Below are positions 25,215 to 33,278 of a DNA stretch of 64,000 nt, one piece after another. This DNA comes from G016234445 sp964438865 (GTDB lineage: Bacteria > Chloroflexota > Dehalococcoidia > Tepidiformales > Tepidiformaceae), in the NCBI GenBank assembly GCA_964438865.1, contig CAYTMI010000001.1, positions 124,001 through 188,000 of the forward strand, written 5' to 3'. Position 1 is the first letter of the stretch. Each line of letters opens with the position of its first letter. A program made the position numbers and the translations under genes. The notes beneath the pieces were generated by a model. That model was not told the DNA's origin. It made no database searches and was given only the letters and a program-made list of their open reading frames with translations.

Positions 25215-26495
25215 ATGACCGCCACCGCTTCCTACGTCCGCGAACGGGCCGCCGCCGCGAAGAAGGCTGCCCGCAGCCTGGCGACGCTCCCCACGGGCAT
25301 GAAGGATGCTGCCCTCCTCCGGATCGCCGATCTGTTGGAGACAGACCAGGCCCCCATCCTCGAAGCGAACGCCGCCGACCTGGCCGCGGCCCGCAAGAAC
25401 GATCTGGAAGACGCCTTCGTCGAACGGCTCACGCTTACCCCCGCGCGGCTCAGCGGCATCGCCGCCGACACCCGCACGGTGGCCCGCCTGGCCGACCCCG
25501 TAGGCGAAATGTTCGACACGCGGACCCTTCCGAACGGGCTCCTCCTCGGGCGCCGGCGCGTGCCCCTGGGCGTGATTGCCTGCATCTATGAATCGCGGCC
25601 GAACGTGACGGTCGACATCGCCGCCCTCTGCCTGAAGAGCGGCAACGCTTCAATCCTCCGGGGTGGCAAGGAAGCCCGTCACAGCAACGCCGCTCTCGGC
25701 ACGCTCCTCCAGCGCGCCCTCGCCGACGCCGGCGTCTCCGGCGACGCCGTCCAGGTGATCAGCGACCCGGACCGCGGCCACGTGGACGAGCTCCTGAAAG
25801 CCCACGACCTCGTCGACCTCATCGTTCCGCGCGGGGGGGCCGCGCTGATCGACTACGTCCGGCGGGAAGCAACCATGCCGGTGGTCGCCCATGGCGAGGC
25901 AGTGGTTCAGATCTACATCGACGACCCCACCGACCTCGATATGGCCGTGGCCGTTGTCGACAACGCCAAGACCCGGCGCTACAGCATCTGCAACGCCGTC
26001 GACACGCTGTTGGTCCACGCGACCATCGCCCCGGCGTTCCTCCGGCGGCTCTACGAATGCTGGGGTCCGAAGGTGACCTTGATCGGCTGCGAACGGACCC
26101 TGGCGCTGATGCCACCGGGGCAGTTCGCCGGGCTCAGCCTCGAACGTGCCACCGGTGCCACCTGGAAGACCGAACACCTCGCCCTGCGCGTCGGTGTCCG
26201 GATCGTGGACTCGCTGGACGAAGCGATCGCCCACATCGAAGAGCATGGCAGCCACCACAGCGACGCCATCCTCACCAGCGACTATGGCAACGCGATGCGC
26301 TTCGTTGACGAGGTCGATTCGGCGGTGGTCTACGTGAACGCGAGCACCCAGTTCACCGACGGCGCCCAGTTTGGGCTCGGCGCCGAAGTCGGGATCTCCA
26401 CCCAGAAGATGCACGCCCGCGGGCCGATGGGGCTCCGCGAATTGACAAGCTACAAATGGACAGTGTTCGGGAAAGGGCAGGTACGGCCACTATGA
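25215..26495 (+). CDS. proA: Glutamate-5-semialdehyde dehydrogenase
   Basis: 426 residues, normal length. Family blocks include RRVPLGVIACIYESRPNVTVDIAALCLKSGNASILRGGKEA, the region with the catalytic Cys (RRYSICNAVDTLLVH), and the C-terminal VDSAVVYVNASTQFTDGAQFGLGAEVGISTQKMHARGPMGL. It reduces gamma-glutamyl phosphate with NADPH in proline synthesis. proB is not adjacent. The stop overlaps the ATG of the next small gene (ATGA), indicating co-translation. Confidence 0.96.
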   Translation: MTATASYVRERAAAAKKAARSLATLPTGMKDAALLRIADLLETDQAPILEANAADLAAARKNDLEDAFVERLTLTPARLSGIAADTRTVARLADPVGEMFDTRTLPNGLLLGRRRVPLGVIACIYESRPNVTVDIAALCLKSGNASILRGGKEARHSNAALGTLLQRALADAGVSGDAVQVISDPDRGHVDELLKAHDLVDLIVPRGGAALIDYVRREATMPVVAHGEAVVQIYIDDPTDLDMAVAVVDNAKTRRYSICNAVDTLLVHATIAPAFLRRLYECWGPKVTLIGCERTLALMPPGQFAGLSLERATGATWKTEHLALRVGVRIVDSLDEAIAHIEEHGSHHSDAILTSDYGNAMRFVDEVDSAVVYVNASTQFTDGAQFGLGAEVGISTQKMHARGPMGLRELTSYKWTVFGKGQVRPL

Positions 26496-26809
26496 TCGAG
26501 TTCGAACGGGAGTCTCGCACCCCATATTCGGAGTGCTACACCATCCTCGAAGAGGGCGGCATCGTCGGCCGCATCGACATCCACTACCAGGGCGGCAACG
26601 TCTACGCCACGCTCTGCACCACCGCGGATGCGAACGAAGAACGTATCCAGGCCCTCATCGAGGCCGCCGACGAGCGCCTGGTGATGACCGCCGACCCCTT
26701 CCGGGAAGACTTCGTGGTCTCCGTCTGGCGCGGCTCGCCGGCCGGCGTCTACAGCGACAGCGACGACGATGACGACGAAGAAGACACGTTCCACCTGGGC
26801 AACAACTAG
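26492..26809 (+). CDS. Small acidic protein of unknown function downstream of proA
   Basis: 105 residues from ATG 26492, overlapping the proA stop by four bases. The body is alpha/beta (YTILEEGGIVGRIDIHYQGGNVYATLCTT, then an EERIQALIEAADERLVM helix), and the tail is very acidic (DSDDDDDEEDTF). Not recognised. The overlap says it is expressed with proA, though not that it acts with it. Confidence 0.8.
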   Translation: MIEFERESRTPYSECYTILEEGGIVGRIDIHYQGGNVYATLCTTADANEERIQALIEAADERLVMTADPFREDFVVSVWRGSPAGVYSDSDDDDDEEDTFHLGNN

Positions 26810-26843
26810 GGGTCGGTCGGCCCTAACGCGCCGTTAACGGGGT

Positions 26844-26860
26844 GCGACGATAGTCGTCGC
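26844..26860. promoter_or_regulatory. Perfect inverted repeat just before a start codon
   Basis: GCGACGA-TAG-TCGTCGC ends at the base before ATG 26861. It could be an operator or an mRNA hairpin that hides the start. Confidence 0.4.
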
Positions 26861-27202
26861 ATGATCGAAACGATGGTTGGCCCGTTCCGGTTCAGGCTCC
26901 AGAGTTCGCTGACTCTGGCGCCTCCTGCATTCACGGCATGGCCTCTACTCCTGGATGCATCCGGCCAGCCTGTCGGCGCGACGATGGAAGGGCCCGACAG
27001 CTTCCTCGTTGTGGACCACCGCTCCAATTCAGGGCGGCGGGCGGCCCACATCGAATTCTGGACGACCGGCGAAACTGGCGAGGGGTCGCTCCGGGGGATG
27101 TTCGTGCTCAGTGACCCGGTGATCGACGTCTGCCGGCCCTGCAAAGGCTGGACCCTCACACAGATCGCAGACCTCCTCAGCGCAGTCCCAGCCGGAATGT
27201 GA
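26861..27202 (+). CDS. Small protein of unknown function
   Basis: 113 residues, beta-rich (GPFRFRLQSSLTLAPPAFTAWPLLLD; FLVVDHRSNSGRRAAHIEFWTTGETG), with one CRPC pair near the C-terminus (VCRPCKGWTLTQIADLLS). No signal peptide or membrane helix. Family not recognised. A palindrome covers the position where a ribosome binding site would be expected. Confidence 0.6.
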   Translation: MIETMVGPFRFRLQSSLTLAPPAFTAWPLLLDASGQPVGATMEGPDSFLVVDHRSNSGRRAAHIEFWTTGETGEGSLRGMFVLSDPVIDVCRPCKGWTLTQIADLLSAVPAGM

Positions 27203-27208
27203 CCGTCT

Positions 27209-27844
27209 TCAGGCGCGCGGCTGGAGGAACATCACGGTCAGGTCAGCCGGCAACTGGCTCTTCGTGACCTGGAGCCGGGCGAGCGGCTCGGCCCGGATGC
27301 CGGTCTCCTTGATGAAGCGCTCCAACGGATCGAGTTCGGCCGTCTCAACGTCCGTCCCGTAGTTCATCGGGATGGCGATGTGCGGGTCGATGGTCGTCAT
27401 CGCCACCGCGGCCGCCGGGGCTGCGAGCGAGTTCCCGCCGCCAACGGGGATCAAGAGGATGTCCACGTCGGAGAGCTGTTCGAGAAGGGCAGCGCCGGAG
27501 ATGGCCGAGGGGAGGCCCAGGTGCCCGACCCGGATGCCGTCAACTTCACAGATGAAACAGACGTTGCGGGTGCCATCGGCGCGGAGGTTCGCAACCCCGG
27601 TGACGAGGATCCCGCCCACTTCGAATTCGCCGGGAGCGTCGAGCACGATGGCCGGTTCGCCAGAGGTCCGGGTTACCGCCTGGCTGAACGAGTACCCGGG
27701 GTCTGTACGCGAACTGACCGTGACGACATCCGCGGTCTGTTTCCCCAGCTTGTAGCCGCTCTCCGGTGGGCACGGGTCGGTGATAACGATGCCTTCTCGG
27801 CCCTTGATCCGGAAACAGTTGCGCCCGAGCCAGGTGATTTCCAT
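27209..27844 (-). CDS. MBL-fold protein with degenerate metal site
   Basis: 211 residues. The start MEITWLGRNCFRIKGREGIVITDP is typical of the UPF0173-like metallo-beta-lactamase fold, as are GEFEVGGILVTGV, GIRVGHLGLP and VDILLIPVGGG. But the His-x-His-x-Asp-His motif is replaced by VSSRTDPGYS, and HLGD by HLGL, so hydrolysis with two metals is unlikely. The TAGGAT box 6 nt before the ATG suggests leaderless initiation. Confidence 0.82.
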   Translation of the reverse strand: MEITWLGRNCFRIKGREGIVITDPCPPESGYKLGKQTADVVTVSSRTDPGYSFSQAVTRTSGEPAIVLDAPGEFEVGGILVTGVANLRADGTRNVCFICEVDGIRVGHLGLPSAISGAALLEQLSDVDILLIPVGGGNSLAAPAAAVAMTTIDPHIAIPMNYGTDVETAELDPLERFIKETGIRAEPLARLQVTKSQLPADLTVMFLQPRA

Positions 27845-27909
27845 GGCTTCATCCTACCCACCGCGGGGCGAACAACCAACCCGAAATGCTGACTCGCTGA
27901 TCGATTGGG

Positions 27910-29022
27910 TCAGCGGTGGAGGAGAAGGCTCACGTTGGTGCCGCCCAACCCCAGGCTGGTCACGAGCACGCAGTCCAGCTTCTCGTCACGGGTGGTGGTG
28001 ACGTAGGCGAGTTCGAGGTCTTCTTCGCCGGCTTCGAACCCTGTGCAGGGGAACACCTGCTGCCGGCGGATGGCTTCGAGCGCCAGCGCGACCGAAAGTG
28101 GCCCGCTTGCCCCGAGGGTGTGGCCGAGCGCGCCGGCGACCGAAGAAACGGCCGCGTAGTAGGCGTGGCGGCCGAACGTGCGCTTCATCCCGTAGCCGTC
28201 CGCAAAGTCGACAGCCGGGCGGCCGTCCGCGCACGAAACCAGCAGGTCCACCTGGTTCTGCATGTAGCCGGCTGCGGCGAGCGCCGCCTGCATGGCCCGG
28301 CCAGCTTCGGGCGCGCCGCTGGTTTCGAGCGGCTCGGCGGCGGGGTCGAACGCCTGCCCGAAACCAGCGATCTTCGCGAGGGCGGGGGCGCCACGCTGGC
28401 GGGCGTGGTCTTCGTCTTCGACCACCACGTAAGCGGCGCCCTCGGCGGCGACGAAGCCACTGTGCATCCGGTCGAACGGCCGGGCTGGCTGGCGGCCTGC
28501 GAAGCCCTGGGCCCGGAGATGTTCGAGGAGCGGGCGCTGGAGGACCTGGGATGCCCCCGCCAGCACGACGTCAGCTTCGTTGCCCGAGACCATCCGGGCC
28601 GCGGCCACGATTGCCGCCATGCCGCTCGCCTCGGCCCCCGCCAGCAGCGCAACCGGGCCCCGGACACCAAGCGTGCGCCCGATCAGCTGTCCGAATCCGA
28701 CGAACTGGGTGGCCTGGCCGGGCACCCTGTAGGGCAGACCGTCGGCGACGGCAAAGCGCCGGGCATCGCCCGTGCCCGCTCCGAGACCGGCCGACTCAAC
28801 CGCCTGCAAGGCCGCGTCGAGGGCGATCAGGGAGCCACGGTCGAGGAAGTGGCCGAGGTTTCGGGGGATTTCAGGGTGGGCCCGGTAGGAATCCGGGATC
28901 GCCGCGGCGAAGTAGGTCGCGTCGTGTTCGTCGGGGCTCCACTGGGCGCCGGCGGGTTGCCCCGCGGAAAGGGCATCCCAAGCCGCTGCCACGCCGGACC
29001 CGCATCGGGTCACAACGCCCAC
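27910..29022 (-). CDS. Beta-ketoacyl synthase-like protein lacking the active-site Cys
   Basis: 370 residues of the FabF/ketosynthase fold, starting GVVTRCGSGVAAAWDAL. The nucleophile block, normally TACASG, reads AGAEASG with Glu131 in place of Cys. The first catalytic His (HGTGT block) is replaced by CADGRPAVDFADG; the second is kept (VAGALGHTLGASG). This is the pattern of chain-length-factor or decarboxylase-like relatives, which pair with a working ketosynthase; none lies nearby. The GTG at 29022 is used; the typical RRPVITGVG lead-in is coded just upstream with no standard start, so the true start may be an unusual codon. Confidence 0.8.
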   Translation of the reverse strand: MGVVTRCGSGVAAAWDALSAGQPAGAQWSPDEHDATYFAAAIPDSYRAHPEIPRNLGHFLDRGSLIALDAALQAVESAGLGAGTGDARRFAVADGLPYRVPGQATQFVGFGQLIGRTLGVRGPVALLAGAEASGMAAIVAAARMVSGNEADVVLAGASQVLQRPLLEHLRAQGFAGRQPARPFDRMHSGFVAAEGAAYVVVEDEDHARQRGAPALAKIAGFGQAFDPAAEPLETSGAPEAGRAMQAALAAAGYMQNQVDLLVSCADGRPAVDFADGYGMKRTFGRHAYYAAVSSVAGALGHTLGASGPLSVALALEAIRRQQVFPCTGFEAGEEDLELAYVTTTRDEKLDCVLVTSLGLGGTNVSLLLHR

Positions 29023-29070
29023 GCCGGTGATGACCGGGCGACGAGCGGAGGGGCTGGTGGGCGCCGTCAG

Positions 29071-29181
29071 TTAGTCGAGTTCCTCATCGAGGAATTCGTC
29101 ATCGTCCTTCTTACGCCGCCAGAACATCAGCGCGCCCCCGAGGGCGGCCAGGACAGCAAACATGCCAAGGAATTTCTTCAT
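29071..29181 (-). CDS. Small single-helix membrane protein
   Basis: 36 residues: KKFLGMFAVLAALGGALMFW followed by RRKK and an acidic tail DDDEFLDEELD. AGGAGG lies about ten bases before the ATG. One transmembrane helix with a basic stop-transfer then acidic end. No family known to me; it ends directly upstream, in frame, of the ketosynthase-like reading frame, so they may be co-transcribed. Confidence 0.65.
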   Translation of the reverse strand: MKKFLGMFAVLAALGGALMFWRRKKDDDEFLDEELD

Positions 29182-29288
29182 CAGGAGAGGACCTCCTCGG
29201 GGTCGGCTCGATCGGTACCCCAATCGGGGACAAGCCGGCCGCCACGATTCAGCATAGTGCAGGTCCGGGGCTGGGGCATCCATCGCTG

Positions 29289-30125
29289 TCAAAGGACGTG
29301 GCTGCCCGCCACCGGCCTCCCGTCCTCAACGTCGGCGAAGAACTCAAGCACGGCCTTCGTGAAAGGGCCCGGGCGAATGGCGGGAACGCCGTGGCCGGTT
29401 CGTTCGAAGACGATGACCCGGGCACCCGGAAGCTCGGCGACCATCACTTCGCGCGCGGAGATGACGGGGTCGTCGCCGCCCCAGCAGAGGAGCACCGGCA
29501 TGGTCAGGCGATCGCGGAGCAGCGGGGTGAGGTCGGGTCGAAGGCGGCAGGCGGATTCGGCGCCGAGAAAGCCGTCACGGTCGAGGGCACGGTAGCGGCG
29601 CCGGATACCCTCCGCGAGAAAGGGGTCTTTCACGCTGGAGGCCGCCTGCTTCCCTATCGCGGCCGGGCCTCTCGTCCTCACCACCTCGGCCATCGCGGTG
29701 AGGCGGTGTTCGCGTTCGCGAAAGGCGTCGCCATAGCCGGGGTGGTCGTAGGCGGGGGACGAGTCGCTGACCACCAGGGCGGCCACGCGTTCCGGCCAGG
29801 TGGTGGCGAACTGGAGCGCGACCATCCCCCCGAAGCTGCACCCGATCAGCGCGCACACACCGGCGCCAACTTCGTCCAGCAGCGCTCTCAGGTCCTCGGC
29901 GTAGACCTCCATCGAGTAGGCATCGAGGCTTTCGGGCGAATCGCTGCGCCCGTGCCCTCGCAAGTCCGGGACAATGACCCGGTAGTCCCCCGCGAACGCT
30001 TCCACGTGGGGCAGCCACATCCGCTGGTCGCTGGTGAACCCATGGAGGAGCACCACCGAGGGAGCCTCCGGGTCACCCCAGGTTGCATAGGAGAGGACCA
30101 CGCCGTCGCGCTCGAATTCGGGCAT
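29289..30125 (-). CDS. Alpha/beta hydrolase
   Basis: 278 residues from ATG 30125. It has the oxyanion VVLLHGFTSDQRMW, the nucleophile elbow GCSFGGM, the acid in GGDDPVIS and the base in ERTGHGVP, a full Ser-Asp-His triad. Overall similar to 3-oxoadipate enol-lactonase-like and C-C hydrolase relatives; the substrate is not predictable. A TACACT box 6 nt before the ATG suggests leaderless initiation. Divergent from the fumarylacetoacetase-like gene. Confidence 0.9.
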   Translation of the reverse strand: MPEFERDGVVLSYATWGDPEAPSVVLLHGFTSDQRMWLPHVEAFAGDYRVIVPDLRGHGRSDSPESLDAYSMEVYAEDLRALLDEVGAGVCALIGCSFGGMVALQFATTWPERVAALVVSDSSPAYDHPGYGDAFREREHRLTAMAEVVRTRGPAAIGKQAASSVKDPFLAEGIRRRYRALDRDGFLGAESACRLRPDLTPLLRDRLTMPVLLCWGGDDPVISAREVMVAELPGARVIVFERTGHGVPAIRPGPFTKAVLEFFADVEDGRPVAGSHVL

Positions 30126-30207
30126 TGGCGGAGTGTACGGCCGGGCGGGCTGCGGGAGCCACCAGAGCCGTGCTATCGTCCGACTCGATGACAACCAGGG
30201 GGAGCGC

Positions 30208-30840
30208 ATGAAGGGGTACTACCGGCTGCGTGGACGACGGGACCCGGTGGCGGTGTCACGCGTGTTCGGGGCAGTCGCGAATTATGGCGCGCCGCTGTCT
30301 GACGAGCCGATCATCTTCCTGAAGCCGCCAACTTCCATCATCCACGACGGCGGCGCCATCCGCGTGCCCGCCGGCGAACAAGCGCTCTTCGAAGGCGAGG
30401 TCGTGGTCGCGCTGGGCCGCGGTGGGCGCGACATCCCGGCCACAGACGCCATGGCGCTGGTAGCCGGCTATGGCGCCGGCCTCGACATGACGCTGGCCCG
30501 TTTCCGCAAGAACCGTGAACAAGGGCTGCCCTGGGCGATGGCGAAGGGCTTCGACACGTCCACCTGCCTCTCCGAGTTCGTCCCGGCCGCAGCGGTGCCC
30601 CTGCCCGGCGCCCTCACGGTGGAACTGGAGGTCAACGGCGTGCAGCGGCAGCGCGGCAGCCTCGGCGACCTGATCACCCCGATCCCCGGCCTGATCGCAT
30701 GGATCTCGCGCTTCATGAAGCTCGAAGCGGGCGACCTGATCTTCACGGGCACCCCGGCCGGCGCCGACCTCGTCGCGCCGGGCGACAGGTTGACGGTGCG
30801 GCTGCCCGGCCTCGTCGAGGCGTCGTTCACCGTGGCCTGA
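30208..30840 (+). CDS. Fumarylacetoacetate hydrolase family protein
   Basis: 210 residues from ATG 30208 with a clear GGGGGAG. The FAH/YcgM-type core is seen in NYGAPLSDEPIIFLKPPTSI, the metal-binding EGEVVVALGRGG and GYGAGLDMTLA, AKGFDTSTCLSEFV, and the closing IFTGTPAGADLVAPGD. Members hydrolyse or decarboxylate acylpyruvates and related 2-oxo acids at the end of aromatic breakdown. The neighbouring alpha/beta hydrolase, transcribed divergently, could act in the same route. Confidence 0.92.
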   Translation: MKGYYRLRGRRDPVAVSRVFGAVANYGAPLSDEPIIFLKPPTSIIHDGGAIRVPAGEQALFEGEVVVALGRGGRDIPATDAMALVAGYGAGLDMTLARFRKNREQGLPWAMAKGFDTSTCLSEFVPAAAVPLPGALTVELEVNGVQRQRGSLGDLITPIPGLIAWISRFMKLEAGDLIFTGTPAGADLVAPGDRLTVRLPGLVEASFTVA

Positions 30841-30856
30841 TTGCGGCAGCCTTGCC

Positions 30857-31303
30857 CTACCGCTGGCGGAGGGCGACCTGGCGCTCCATGGCTTTCATGA
30901 ACTGGCCAATCATCAGCTTCGCCGTGCCACCGAGGACGCGCGGGCCGAGGCGGGCAATCGCGCCCTGCGCCCTGAGGTCCCCGGAGTAGGTGACGCGAGT
31001 GCCACCGGCGTCCTCGGTCAGAGTCATCACGGAGTCGCCCTGGAGGCGCCCGGGCATGCCGGTCCCGGAAACAAGCAGCCGGTACGAATCCGGCGGCTTC
31101 CGGTCCGTCACCTGCACATTCCCCGAGTAGGTGCCCCGCATCGTGACGATGCCGACCGCCATGGTCACGCGGTAGGTGTCGTGCCCGGCGGGGTCCAGGC
31201 GTTCGCAGCCGGGCATGCAGGCCTGGAGCGCCTTCGGGTCCAGGAGGACCTCCCAGACCACCTCCCTCTGGGCATCGAAGTGGTACTCGCCGGTGATCTC
31301 CAC
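30857..31303 (-). CDS. CoxG-like SRPBCC protein
   Basis: 148 residues of the START/SRPBCC fold. MEITGEYHFDAQREVVWEVLLDPKALQACMPGCERLD closely follows the CO dehydrogenase subunit G family, whose members help insert or anchor molybdenum hydroxylases at the membrane. No coxLMS genes are present, and stand-alone CoxG-like proteins are common, so the actual role is open. Confidence 0.88.
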   Translation of the reverse strand: MEITGEYHFDAQREVVWEVLLDPKALQACMPGCERLDPAGHDTYRVTMAVGIVTMRGTYSGNVQVTDRKPPDSYRLLVSGTGMPGRLQGDSVMTLTEDAGGTRVTYSGDLRAQGAIARLGPRVLGGTAKLMIGQFMKAMERQVALRQR

Positions 31304-31341
31304 GGGTCCCGCTCCTGTACGCCCTGGGTGGCCGGCGCGGC

Positions 31342-32031
31342 CTAGACGAACCTCTGCAGCGATTCCGGGTCGAGCACGAAGACAGCGCCACGACCCAGCC
31401 TGATCCAGCCTTCGCGGGCGAACGCGTTGAGTTGCTTGTTCACGCTTTCGCGGCTCACGCCCAGCATCATGGCAAGCTCGGCCTGGGTAATCGCGATACG
31501 GCCGTCGGCGTCGGCCGCGGTGGAAGCCAGCACCCGGAGCTGCTTTGCCAGGCGCTGCGGCAGGTCCAGGAAGACCATGTCGGCGAGCTGTTCGTCGGTC
31601 CGGCGAAGACGCAGGCTGAGCGTTTCCAACAGGGCGAGCGCGGCCGTCGGGCGCTGGGAAATCCAGCTAACGAAGGCGTCGCGAGTGACGACGAGGGTGC
31701 GGGTGGGGAGCGCGGCGAGCACGCTGGCAGAACGCGGCCGCCCGTCAAGAAGCGCGAAGTCGCCAAAGAAGTCGCCCTGGCCCATGACTGCGACCGTGGC
31801 TTCTTCCCCGGTCGGAGAGCCCACGGTTATCCGCACCTGGCCTTCGACGACGACGTGGAGGGAATCGCCCGGGTCGCCTTCGCGGATGATTACGGTCCCG
31901 GCGGGGTAGGCGCGGAGTCGCGCGGTGGAAGCGAGGGCGCGGACATCTTCCGGGGGGAGACGCGCCAGCAGGGGCACCTCCCGGATGAATCGCTCTTTCT
32001 GGGCCTCGGTGCCCTGTGCTGCTGCAGCCAA
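31342..32031 (-). CDS. Crp/Fnr-family transcription regulator
   Basis: 229 residues. An N-terminal cNMP-binding beta-barrel (AGTVIIREGDPGDSLHVVVEGQVRI, MGQGDFFGDFALLDGRPRSASV) joins the long C-helix and a C-terminal HTH (ITQAELAMMLGVSRESVNKQLNAFAREGWIRLGRGAVFVLD). No Cys cluster for oxygen sensing is present, so a nucleotide or other small effector is likelier than Fe-S. Target genes unknown. Confidence 0.93.
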   Translation of the reverse strand: MAAAAQGTEAQKERFIREVPLLARLPPEDVRALASTARLRAYPAGTVIIREGDPGDSLHVVVEGQVRITVGSPTGEEATVAVMGQGDFFGDFALLDGRPRSASVLAALPTRTLVVTRDAFVSWISQRPTAALALLETLSLRLRRTDEQLADMVFLDLPQRLAKQLRVLASTAADADGRIAITQAELAMMLGVSRESVNKQLNAFAREGWIRLGRGAVFVLDPESLQRFV

Positions 32032-32340
32032 CTCTTCCCCCGCCGGCCCTCAGTGTGATCCGCTTCATAGACCACCGGCCATCCTGGGCTGATCCTACAC
32101 GGCAAGCGGCGGAGCGTGCAGCGCCTCGCCAGCGGCTCGGGCTGTGGACTGCTTCACGCCCCCGGTGACGGCGCAAGCCGCTCGGCAGTCCCGACAAGCT
32201 CAGCCAACCTTGTGGCGGCCCCGGATCCCCTCCCGGGGCTGGCCCATTTTCCCCAAAACAAGACAGGGTGCTTTTCAGGCCGCTCTCATCCGGTTAGGAT
32301 TCGCCCATCTTGCCGAAGGCAGCTATGAAGGAGGGTCGCA
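32032..32340. other. 309 bp region upstream of two divergent genes
   Basis: Between the Crp/Fnr gene and the small lysine-rich gene. I see no gene or RNA; it presumably holds both promoters. TTCCCCAAAACAAGACAGGGTG near 32250 is locally A-rich, but no clear -35/-10 pair can be picked. Confidence 0.5.
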
Positions 32341-32448
32341 GTGGGAGACAAGAGCCCCAAGAACAACGCCAAGAGCCAGAAGCAAAAGGGGCAGGCGAAA
32401 TCTGGCGCCAGTTCCACCCCCGCGGCTGAGAAGCCCGCCCGGAAATAG
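32341..32448 (+). CDS. Small lysine-rich protein (MGDKSPK-type)
   Basis: 35 residues from GTG 32341: GDKSPKNNAKSQKQKGQ then AKSGASSTPAAEKPARK. AGGAGG lies eight bases upstream and a strong terminator follows at 32467, so it is a single-gene transcript. Very basic and disordered. Small proteins that open MGDKSPK and are rich in Lys and Gln recur in many bacteria without a known function; nucleic-acid binding is a guess from composition. Confidence 0.8.
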   Translation: MGDKSPKNNAKSQKQKGQAKSGASSTPAAEKPARK

Positions 32449-32466
32449 CCCCGGCCGAAACCACAT

Positions 32467-32498
32467 GCAGAAGAGACCGGTGACCCGGTCTCTTCTGC
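32467..32498 (+). terminator. Strong hairpin terminator
   Basis: 14 bp perfect stem GCAGAAGAGACCGG / CCGGTCTCTTCTGC with loop TGAC, 18 bp after the small lysine-rich gene and just before the next ribosome binding site. Confidence 0.85.
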
Positions 32499-32513
32499 CT
32501 TACGGAGGGATGC

Positions 32514-33278
32514 GTGTACCGGGAACTCGGCCCAGACGACCACCGCCGCATCCTCGGCATCGAAGCCGGCGACGTGCCCGATGTCCTGCTGCTGCTTGGC
32601 GTCTTCGCGGTCCAGGCCGGCGCCGAGCGCTTCGCCGCCTACCTGGATGAGGCTTCGCCCCTCGCCCGCTATCCCGCCTGGATGGGCCGCTACCGGGGAG
32701 CCCGGGTGGCGCTCGCGGCCTGTTTCGGCGGCCCGATGGCGGCCATGCACGCCCACACCTGGTGCGGCGCCGGGGTGCCGTCCGTCGTCCAACTGGGCTG
32801 GTTCGGGGCACTCCAGCCCGGGATGGCGCTCGGGGACGTTGTCGTGCCAAGGCATGCCGAACGCCAGGACGGCGTCAGCGACTGGTACCTCCCGAAGGGC
32901 ATCCTCGCCGACGCCTCGCCGGACCTGGCGGGCGCCATCGCTCAAAGACTGCGGGACAGCGGAATTCCCGTCTCGGAACACGCGATCTACAGCACTCCCG
33001 CCCTCCTCGCCGAATCCCGCGAAGTGATCTCCGACTGGAGCCGTCACGGCTGGCAGGGAGTCGATATGGAGACTGCCGCCACCTTCGCCGTGGCCAAGGC
33101 ACTCGGGGCCCGGCGCGCCGCCGCCCTCATCCGGCTCGACGACCTCGTCGCCGAAGAGGACAGCATTGCCGAACGGATGCCGCGGGAGCGCCGCGACTTC
33201 CTCCGCCAGCGCGAACGGGAGGTCATGCTCGCCGCCCTCGACGCCATCCTCGACGAGAACTCGACCAGTCAGCGATGA
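32514..33278 (+). CDS. Purine/uridine phosphorylase family protein
   Basis: 254 residues from GTG 32514, with GGAGG upstream. It resembles uridine phosphorylase and related PNP_UDP proteins: MHAHTWCGAGVPSVVQLGWFGALQPGMALGDVVVP, then GWQGVDMETAATFAVAKALGARRAAALIRLDD, where VDMETAA is the ribose/base-binding Glu motif. It should cleave a nucleoside with phosphate; the base is not certain. Its stop overlaps the methyltransferase start (ATGA). Confidence 0.87.
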   Translation: MYRELGPDDHRRILGIEAGDVPDVLLLLGVFAVQAGAERFAAYLDEASPLARYPAWMGRYRGARVALAACFGGPMAAMHAHTWCGAGVPSVVQLGWFGALQPGMALGDVVVPRHAERQDGVSDWYLPKGILADASPDLAGAIAQRLRDSGIPVSEHAIYSTPALLAESREVISDWSRHGWQGVDMETAATFAVAKALGARRAAALIRLDDLVAEEDSIAERMPRERRDFLRQREREVMLAALDAILDENSTSQR

